A DNA stretch of 64,000 bases from contig JAPFFF010000038.1 in assembly GCA_039105265.1 (NCBI GenBank), forward strand, positions 62,001 to 126,000, read 5' to 3'. Positions 56,067 through 64,000 of the stretch are shown piece by piece. Both the position numbers and the translations under genes were made by a program. The notes beneath the pieces were generated by a model. The model was not told where the DNA came from, did not search any database, and worked only from the letters and a program-made list of their open reading frames with translations. The DNA is from Tritrichomonas musculus. Lineage: Eukaryota > Parabasalia > Tritrichomonadida > Tritrichomonadidae. Each line of letters begins with the position of its first letter. Within the stretch, counting starts at the first letter, position 1.

Positions 56067-57449
56067 TTATCTCCCAAACAACAACGATTCTCTTCCAAAC
56101 AACAACGATTCTCTTCCAAACAACAACGATTCTCTTCCAAACAACAACGATTCTCTTCCAAACAACAACGATTCTCTTCCAAACAACAACGATTCTCTTC
56201 CAAGCAGCATCGATTCTCTTCCAAGCAGCATCGATTCTCTTCCAAACAACAACGATTCTCTTCCAAACAACAACGATTCTCTTCCAAGCAGCATCGATTC
56301 TCTTCCAAGCAGCATCGATTCTCTTCCAAACAACAACGATTCTCTTCCAAACAACAACGATTCTCTTCCAAACAACAACGATTCTCTTCCAAGCAGCATC
56401 GATTCTCTTCCAAGCAGCATCGATTATCTCCCAAACAACAACGATTCTCTTCCAAGCAGCATCGATTCTCTTCCAAACAACAACGATTCTCTTCCAAGCA
56501 GCATCGATTCTCTTCCAAGCAGCATCGATTCTCTTCCAAACAACAACGATTCTCTTCCAAGCAGCATCGATTATCTCCCAAACAACAACGATTCTCTTCC
56601 AAGCAGCATCGATTCTCTTCCAAACAACAACGATTCTCTTCCAAACAACAACGATTCTCTTCCAAACAACAACGATTCTCTTCCAAACAACAACGATTCT
56701 CTTCCAAACAACAACGATTCTCTTCCAAACAACAACGATTCTCTTCCAAGCAGCATCGATTCTCTTCCAAGCAGCATCGATTCTCTTCCAAACAACAACG
56801 ATTCTCTTCCAAGCAGCATCGATTATCTCCCAAACAACAACGATTCTCTTCCAAGCAGCATCGATTCTCTTCCAAACAACAAAGATTCTCTTCCAAACAA
56901 CAACGATTCTCTTCCAAGCAGCATCGATTCTCTTCCAAGCAGCATCGATTCTCTTCCAAGCAGCATCGATTCTCTTCCAAACAACAACGATTCTCTTCCA
57001 AGCAGCATCGATTCTCTTCCAAGCAGCATCGATTCTCTTCCAAGCAGCATCGATTCTCTTCCAAACAACAACGATTCTCTTCCAAACAACAACGATTCTC
57101 TTCCAAACAACAACGATTCTCTTCCAAACAACAACGATTCTCTTCCAAGCAGCATCGATTCTCTTCCAAGCAGCATCGATTATCTCCCAAACAACAACGA
57201 TTCTCTTCCAAGCAGCATCGATTCTCTTCCAAGCAGCATCGATTCTCTTCCAAACAACAACGATTCTCTTCCAAACAACAACGATTCTCTTCCAAACAAC
57301 AACGATTCTCTTCCAAGCAGCATCGATTCTCTTCCAAGCAGCATCGATTCTCTTCCAAACAACAACGATTCTCTTCCAAACAACAACGATTCTCTTCCAA
57401 ACAACAACGATTCTCTTCCAAGCAGCATCGATTCTCTTCCAAGCAGCAT

Positions 57450-60400
57450 CGATTATCTCCTAAACAACAACGATTCTCTTCCAAGCAGCATCGATTCTCT
57501 TCCAAGCAGCATCGATTCTCTTCCAAGCAGCATCGATTCTCTTCCAAGCAGCATCGATTCTCTTCCAAACAACAACGATTCTCTTCCAAGCAGCATCGAT
57601 TATCTCCCAAACAACAACGATTCTCTTCCAAGCAGCATCGATTATCTCCCAAACAACAACGATTCTCTTCCAAACAACAACGATTCTCTTCCAAGCAGCA
57701 TCGATTCTCTTCCAAGCAGCATCGATTCTCTTCCAAGCAGCATCGATTCTCTTCCAAACAACAACGATTCTCTTCCAAGCAGCATCGATTCTCTTCCAAA
57801 CAACAACGATTCTCTTCCAAACAACAACGATTCTCTTCCAAACAACAACGATTCTCTTCCAAGCAGCATCGATTCTCTTCCAAGCAGCATCGATTCTCTT
57901 CCAAACAACAACGATTCTCTTCCAAGCAGCATCGATTCTCTTCCAAGCAGCATCGATTCTCTTCCAAGCAGCATCGATTCTCTTCCAAGCAGCATCGATT
58001 CTCTTCCAAACAACAACGATTCTCTTCCAAACAACAACGATTCTCTTCCAAACAACAACGATTCTCTTCCAAGCAGCATCGATTCTCTTCCAAGCAGCAT
58101 CGATTCTCTTCCAAGCAGCATCGATTCTCTTCCAAACAACAACGATTCTCTTCCAAACAACAACGATTCTCTTCCAAGCAGCATCGATTCTCTTCCAAAC
58201 AACAACGATTCTCTTCCAAACAACAACGATTCTCTTCCAAACAACAACGATTCTCTTCCAAACAACAACGATTCTCTTCCAAGTAGCATCGATTCTCTTC
58301 CAAGCAGCATCGATTATCTCCCAAACAACAACGATTCTCTTCCAAGCAGCATCGATTCTCTTCCAAGCAGCATCGATTCTCTTCCAAACAACAACGATTC
58401 TCTTCCAAACAACAACGATTCTCTTCCAAACAACAACGATTCTCTTCCAAACAACAACGATTCTCTTCCAAACAACAACGATTCTCTTCCAAACAACAAC
58501 GATTCTCTTCCAAACAACAACGATTCTCTTCCAAGCAGCATCGATTCTCTTCCAAGCAGCATCGATTCTCTTCCAAACAACAACGATTCTCTTCCAAACA
58601 ACAACGATTCTCTTCCAAACAACAACGATTCTCTTCCAAACAACAACGATTCTCTTCCAAACAACAACGATTCTCTTCCAAACAACAACGATTCTCTTCC
58701 AAACAACAACGATTCTCTTCCAAGCAGCATCGATTCTCTTCCAAGCAGCATCGATTCTCTTCCAAACAACAACGATTCTCTTCCAAGCAGCATCGATTAT
58801 CTCCCAAACAACAACGATTCTCTTCCAAGCAGCATCGATTCTCTTCCAAACAACAACGATTCTCTTCCAAACAACAACGATTCTCTTCCAAACAACAACG
58901 ATTCTCTTCCAAACAACAACGATTCTCTTCCAAACAACAACGATTCTCTTCCAAACAACAACGATTCTCTTCCAAGTAGCATCGATTCTCTTCCAAGCAG
59001 CATCGATTCTCTTCCAAACAACAACGATTCTCTTCCAAACAACAACGATTCTCTTCCAAACAACAACGATTCTCTTCCAAACAACAACGATTCTCTTCCA
59101 AACAACAACGATTCTCTTCCAAGCAGCATCGATTCTCTTCCAAGCAGCATCGATTATCTCCTAAACAACAACGATTCTCTTCCAAGCAGCATCGATTCTC
59201 TTCCAAGCAGCATCGATTCTCTTCCAAGCAGCATCGATTCTCTTCCAAGCAGCATCGATTCTCTTCCAAACAACAACGATTCTCTTCCAAGCAGCATCGA
59301 TTATCTCCCAAACAACAACGATTCTCTTCCAAGCAGCATCGAATATCTCCCAAACAACAACGATTCTCTTCCAAACAACAACGATTCTCTTCCAAGCAGC
59401 ATCGATTCTCTTCCAAGCAGCATCGATTCTCTTCCAAGCAGCATCGATTCTCTTCCAAACAACAACGATTCTCTTCCAAGCAGCATCGATTCTCTTCCAA
59501 ACAACAACGATTCTCTTCCAAACAACAACGATTCTCTTCCAAACAACAACGATTCTCTTCCAAGCAGCATCGATTCTCTTCCAAGCAGCATCGATTCTCT
59601 TCCAAACAACAACGATTCTCTTCCAAGCAGCATCGATTCTCTTCCAAGCAGCATCGATTCTCTTCCAAGCAGCATCGATTCTCTTCCAAGCAGCATCGAT
59701 TCTCTTCCAAACAACAACGATTCTCTTCCAAACAACAACGATTCTCTTCCAAACAACAACGATTCTCTTCCAAGCAGCATCGATTCTCTTCCAAGCAGCA
59801 TCGATTCTCTTCCAAGCAGCATCGATTCTCTTCCAAACAACAACGATTCTCTTCCAAACAACAACGATTCTCTTCCAAGCAGCATCGATTCTCTTCCAAA
59901 CAACAACGATTCTCTTCCAAACAACAACGATTCTCTTCCAAACAACAACGATTCTCTTCCAAACAACAACGATTCTCTTCCAAGTAGCATCGATTCTCTT
60001 CCAAGCAGCATCGATTATCTCCCAAACAACAACGATTCTCTTCCAAGCAGCATCGATTATCTCCCAAACAACAACGATTCTCTTCCAAACAACAACGATT
60101 CTCTTCCAAGCAGCATCGATTCTCTTCCAAACAACAACGATTCTCTTCCAAACAACAACGATTCTCTTCCAAACAACAACGATTCTCTTCCAAGCAGCAT
60201 CGATTCTCTTCCAAGCAGCATCGATTCTCTTCCAAACAACAACGATTCTCTTCCAAGCAGCATCGATTCTCTTCCAAGCAGCATCGATTCTCTTCCAAGC
60301 AGCATCGATTCTCTTCCAAACAACAACGATTCTCTTCCAAGCAGCATCGATTCTCTTCCAAGCAGCATCGATTCTCTTCCAAGCAGCATCGATTCTCTTC

Positions 60401-61820
60401 CAAACAACAACGATTCTCTTCCAAACAACAACGATTCTCTTCCAAGCAGCATCGATTCTCTTCCAAACAACAACGATTCTCTTCCAAACAACAACGATTC
60501 TCTTCCAAACAACAACGATTCTCTTCCAAACAACAACGATTCTCTTCCAAGTAGCATCGATTCTCTTCCAAGCAGCATCGATTATCTCCCAAACAACAAC
60601 GATTCTCTTCCAAGCAGCATCGATTCTCTTCCAAGCAGCATCGATTCTCTTCCAAACAACAACGATTCTCTTCCAAACAACAACGATTCTCTTCCAAACA
60701 ACAACGATTCTCTTCCAAACAACAACGATTCTCTTCCAAACAACAACGATTCTCTTCCAAACAACAACGATTCTCTTCCAAGCAGCATCGATTCTCTTCC
60801 AAACAACAACGATTCTCTTCCAAACAACAACGATTCTCTTCCAAACAACAACGATTCTCTTCCAAACAACAACGATTCTCTTCCAAACAACAACGATTCT
60901 CTTCCAAACAACAACGATTCTCTTCCAAACAACAACGATTCTCTTCCAAACAACAACGATTCTCTTCCAAACAACAACGATTCTCTTCCAAACAACAACG
61001 ATTCTCTTCCAAGCAGCATCGATTCTCTTCCAAACAACAACGATTCTCTTCCAAGCAGCATCGATTCTCTTCCAAGCAGCATCGATTCTCTTCCAAGCAG
61101 CATCGATTCTCTTCCAAACAACAACGATTCTCTTCCAAGCAGCATCGATTATCTCCCAAACAACAACGATTCTCTTCCAAGCAGCATCGATTCTCTTCCA
61201 AACAACAACGATTCTCTTCCAAACAACAACGATTCTCTTCCAAGCAGCATCGATTCTCTTCCAAGCAGCATCGATTCTCTTCCAAGCAGCATCGATTCTC
61301 TTCCAAACAACAACGATTCTCTTCCAAGCAGCATCGATTCTCTTCCAAGCAGCATCGATTCTCTTCCAAGCAGCATCGATTCTCTTCCAAACAACAACGA
61401 TTCTCTTCCAAACAACAACGATTCTCTTCCAAACAACAACGATTCTCTTCCAAACAACAACGATTCTCTTCCAAGCAGCATCGATTCTCTTCCAAGCAGC
61501 ATCGATTATCTCCCAAACAACAACGATTCTCTTCCAAGCAGCATCGATTCTCTTCCAAGCAGCATCGATTCTCTTCCAAACAACAACGATTCTCTTCCAA
61601 ACAACAACGATTCTCTTCCAAACAACAACGATTCTCTTCCAAGTAGCATCGATTCTCTTCCAAGCAGCATCGATTCTCTTCCAAACAACAACGATTCTCT
61701 TCCAAACAACAACGATTCTCTTCCAAACAACAACGATTCTCTTCCAAACAACAACGATTCTCTTCCAAACAACAACGATTCTCTTCCAAGCAGCATCGAT
61801 TCTCTTCCAAGCAGCATCGA
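57450..61820 (+). repeat. Distant copy of the 14.2-19.7 kb block
   Basis: It matches at +43,260 bp (2,060 units): boundaries 14382, 15054 and 15537 recur at 57642, 58314 and 58797, and the GAA-TAT unit at 16081 recurs at 59341. Later landmarks 19065 and 19422 correspond to 61149 and 61506. This copy lacks the AAG variant of 18341/24326 and has a different unit count at 60582-61145, so it separated earlier than the two 14-27 kb copies did from each other. Confidence 0.85.
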
Positions 61821-64000
61821 TTATCTCCTAAACAACAACGATTCTCTTCCAAGCAGCATCGATTATCTCCCAAACAACAACGATTCTCTTCCAAGCAGCA
61901 TCGATTATCTCCCAAACAACAACGATTTTCTTCCAAACAACAACGATTCTCTTCCAAGCAGCATCGATTCTCTTCCAAGCAGCATCGATTCTCTTCCAAG
62001 CAGCATCGATTCTCTTCCAAGCAGCATCGATTCTCTTCCAAACAACAACGATTCTCTTCCAAACAACAACGATTCTCTTCCAAACAACAACGATTCTCTT
62101 CCAAACAACAACGATTCTCTTCCAAGCAGCATCGATTCTCTTCCAAGCAGCATCGATTATCTCCCAAACAACAACGATTCTCTTCCAAGCAGCATCGATT
62201 CTCTTCCAAGCAGCATCGATTCTCTTCCAAACAACAACGATTCTCTTCCAAACAACAACGATTCTCTTCCAAACAACAACGATTCTCTTCCAAGTAGCAT
62301 CGATTCTCTTCCAAGCAGCATCGATTCTCTTCCAAACAACAACGATTCTCTTCCAAACAACAACGATTCTCTTCCAAACAACAACGATTCTCTTCCAAAC
62401 AACAACGATTCTCTTCCAAACAACAACGATTCTCTTCCAAACAACAACGATTCTCTTCCAAACAACAACGATTCTCTTCCAAGCAGCATCGATTCTCTTC
62501 CAAGCAGCATCGATTATCTCCTAAACAACAACGATTCTCTTCCAAGCAGCATCGATTCTCTTCCAAGCAGCATCGATTCTCTTCCAAGCAGCATCGATTC
62601 TCTTCCAAGCAGCATCGATTCTCTTCCAAACAACAACGATTCTCTTCCAAACAACAACGATTCTCTTCCAAACAACAACGATTCTCTTCCAAGCAGCATC
62701 GATTCTCTTCCAAGCAGCATCGATTCTCTTCCAAACAACAACGATTCTCTTCCAAGCAGCATCGATTCTCTTCCAAGCAGCATCGATTCTCTTCCAAGCA
62801 GCATCGATTCTCTTCCAAACAACAACGATTCTCTTCCAAGCAGCATCGATTCTCTTCCAAACAACAACGATTCTCTTCCAAACAACAACGATTCTCTTCC
62901 AAACAACAACGATTCTCTTCCAAGCAGCATCGATTCTCTTCCAAGCAGCATCGATTCTCTTCCAAACAACAACGATTCTCTTCCAAGCAGCATCGATTCT
63001 CTTCCAAGCAGCATCGATTCTCTTCCAAGCAGCATCGATTCTCTTCCAAACAACAACGATTCTCTTCCAAACAACAACGATTCTCTTCCAAACAACAACG
63101 ATTCTCTTCCAAACAACAACGATTCTCTTCCAAGCAGCATCGATTCTCTTCCAAGCAGCATCGATTATCTCCCAAACAACAACGATTCTCTTCCAAGCAG
63201 CATCGATTCTCTTCCAAGCAGCATCGATTCTCTTCCAAGCAGCATCGATTCTCTTCCAAACAACAACGATTCTCTTCCAAGCAGCATCGATTCTCTTCCA
63301 AGCAGCATCGATTCTCTTCCAAGCAGCATCGATTCTCTTCCAAACAACAACGATTCTCTTCCAAACAACAACGATTCTCTTCCAAACAACAACGATTCTC
63401 TTCCAAACAACAACGATTCTCTTCCAAGCAGCATCGATTCTCTTCCAAGCAGCATCGATTATCTCCCAAACAACAACGATTCTCTTCCAAGCAGCATCGA
63501 TTCTCTTCCAAGCAGCATCGATTCTCTTCCAAACAACAACGATTCTCTTCCAAACAACAACGATTCTCTTCCAAACAACAACGATTCTCTTCCAAACAAC
63601 AACGATTCTCTTCCAAGCAGCATCGATTCTCTTCCAAGCAGCATCGATTATCTCCCAAACAACAACGATTCTCTTCCAAGCAGCATCGATTCTCTTCCAA
63701 GCAGCATCGATTCTCTTCCAAACAACAACGATTCTCTTCCAAACAACAACGATTCTCTTCCAAACAACAACGATTCTCTTCCAAGCAGCATCGATTCTCT
63801 TCCAAGCAGCATCGATTATCTCCCAAACAACAACGATTCTCTTCCAAGCAGCATCGATTCTCTTCCAAACAACAACGATTCTCTTCCAAACAACAACGAT
63901 TCTCTTCCAAACAACAACGATTCTCTTCCAAACAACAACGATTCTCTTCCAAACAACAACGATTCTCTTCCAAGCAGCATCGATTCTCTTCCAAGCAGCA
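61821..64000 (+). repeat. Terminal section of the window, array continuing
   Basis: It carries the same unit types, with C-unit boundaries at 61905, 62157, 62514, 63165 and 63459. A private TTT for TCT change lies near 61926. The segment at 63165-63455 has the unit order of 19905, 25890, 30909 and 32022. The last bases are mid-unit, so the array extends past the window. Confidence 0.85.

Larger units (their letters stand above)
1..63999 (+). other. Edge-to-edge open frame without ATG: D-S-L-P heptapeptide repeats (candidate, unproven)
   Basis: Plus frame 1 reads GAT TCT CTT CCA then AAC AAC AAC (D-S-L-P-N-N-N) or AGC AGC ATC (D-S-L-P-S-S-I), with D-Y-L-P-N-N-N, D-Y-L-L-N-N-N and D-S-L-P-C-S-I as recurrent variants. 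I found no stop in 21,333 codons and no ATG: every plus-strand ATG lies in frame 2 (AAT-GAT context) or frame 3 (CCATGC context). If translated, the product would be acidic, almost free of Lys, Arg and Cys, and every N-N-N followed by D-S would make an N-D-S N-glycosylation sequon. No known family is recognised. Caution: no ordinary-unit codon here is one substitution from a stop, so openness follows from composition plus the absence of indels. The three A/B differences are all amino-acid changing in this frame. It could be an internal part of a giant exon, or merely non-coding satellite. Confidence 0.3.
1..64000. repeat. 21-bp satellite array, about 3,047 tandem units
   Basis: The entire window is head-to-tail copies of a 21-bp unit. 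All units share GATTCTCTTCCA. The remaining nine bases are AACAACAAC (type B) or AGCAGCATC (type A), differing at three sites spaced 3 bp apart. A linked type C changes TCT to TAT and CTT to CTC in the common half. It always follows an A unit and precedes a B-type half, and some copies also change CCA to CTA. Rare variants include AGT for AGC, TGC for AGC, AAT, AAA or AAG for AAC, and GAA for GAT. Unit phase is identical at both ends and at all markers checked, so there is no net insertion or deletion. The plus strand is G-poor (1 G and 7 C in a B unit; 3 G and 7 C in an A unit). Both window ends lie inside the array. Seen directly; classification as eukaryotic satellite DNA is inference. Confidence 0.98.
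2..64000 (-). other. Edge-to-edge open minus frame: E-N-R-C-C-L-E heptapeptide repeats (candidate, unproven)
   Basis: On the minus strand, the frame whose codons complement plus triplets starting at 2 modulo 3 reads GAG AAT CGT TGT TGT TTG GAA in type B and GAG AAT CGA TGC TGC TTG GAA in type A. Both give E-N-R-C-C-L-E, so all three A/B differences are silent here. Type C units give D-N-R-C-C-L-G. I saw no stop. Single changes could make one at five of seven codons in B and six of seven in A, but only 5 of 63 possible substitutions do so in B. With roughly fifteen distinct rare variants only about one stop would be expected by chance, so openness is weak evidence. Rare variants mostly change residues in this frame (C to Y, L to M, R to H, R to L). 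In-frame ATG codons occur at 21 CCATGC units, the most upstream at 51014-51016; none looks like a natural start. No known family. Confidence 0.25.

Noticed and set aside
690-63644. Minus-strand ORFs with E-S-L-L-F-G-R / E-S-M-L-L-G-R repeats
   Set aside because: Every A unit supplies an ATG and every type C unit supplies a TAA, so the frame breaks into about a hundred pieces whose lengths merely report C-unit spacing.
1-64000. CRISPR array
   Set aside because: Repeats are contiguous with no unique spacers, and there are no neighbouring cas genes.
1-64000. Telomere repeat, rDNA spacer or simple microsatellite
   Set aside because: The unit is 21 bp and mixed in composition, does not match known telomere motifs, and no rRNA sequence is present.
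1-64000. Leucine-rich-repeat or FNIP-type protein, suggested by the recurring L-P-N/S pattern in plus frame 1
   Set aside because: Those families have repeats of about 20-24 residues with several conserved hydrophobic positions; a 7-residue unit with a single Leu does not fit.
2-64000. Coiled-coil protein from the heptad length of the minus frame
   Set aside because: The heptad E-N-R-C-C-L-E lacks two well-placed hydrophobic core positions; the seven-residue period alone is forced by the 21-bp unit.
1-64000. CENP-B box or other known centromere motif
   Set aside because: No TTCG...CGGG-like pattern exists in any unit type; a centromeric role cannot be argued from sequence here.
1-64000. Transposon, virus-like element, tRNA, promoter or terminator within the array
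   Set aside because: I saw no departure from the 21-bp unit longer than one or two substitutions anywhere, so there is no room for an inserted element or gene.

Overview
The whole 64 kb window is one uninterrupted tandem array of a 21-bp unit, about 3,047 copies with no unrelated sequence between them. Every unit carries the common half GATTCTCTTCCA followed by a nine-base half that is either AACAACAAC (type B, somewhat more than half of units) or AGCAGCATC (type A). A third linked type, C, reads GATTATCTCCC or GATTATCTCCT before a B-type half. The spacing never slips. The unit phase at position 16 is the same as at position 63,961 (63,945 bases = 3,045 x 21), and every marker position I checked in between falls in that phase. 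No gene with a recognisable family, no tRNA, rRNA, mobile element, CRISPR array, promoter or terminator is visible. The most economical reading is satellite or minisatellite DNA of a eukaryotic genome (inference); nothing in the window identifies the species.

Layout. The units are arranged in blocks that recur at offsets that are exact multiples of 21 bp, giving nested duplications. About 0.5-5.1 kb holds the first block set. A 172-unit block (1513-5124) is repeated directly at 5125-8736. About 8.7-12.5 kb is rich in long type-B runs. About 14.2-21.5 kb and 21.5-27.4 kb are two copies of one large block. About 25.6-51 kb is a mosaic of 1.1-7.6 kb duplications of a related block. About 50-61.8 kb replays the order seen at 0.5-19.7 kb, with offsets falling stepwise from 49,434 to 43,260 bp. 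This suggests a super-repeat of roughly 43-49 kb. The last 2 kb is more of the same.

Coding potential. Because 21 is divisible by 3 and there are no indels, each reading frame holds a heptapeptide repeat. Two frames appear open from edge to edge. Plus frame 1 encodes D-S-L-P-N-N-N / D-S-L-P-S-S-I and has no ATG. A minus frame encodes E-N-R-C-C-L-E, and in it the three A/B differences are all silent. The other four frames are broken repeatedly by the recurrent unit variants. Either open frame could be part of a giant repetitive protein running beyond both window ends. However, the plus-frame codons cannot become stops by one substitution in ordinary units, and too few independent substitutions exist to make the minus-frame openness significant. 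Coding is therefore a hypothesis, not a call.
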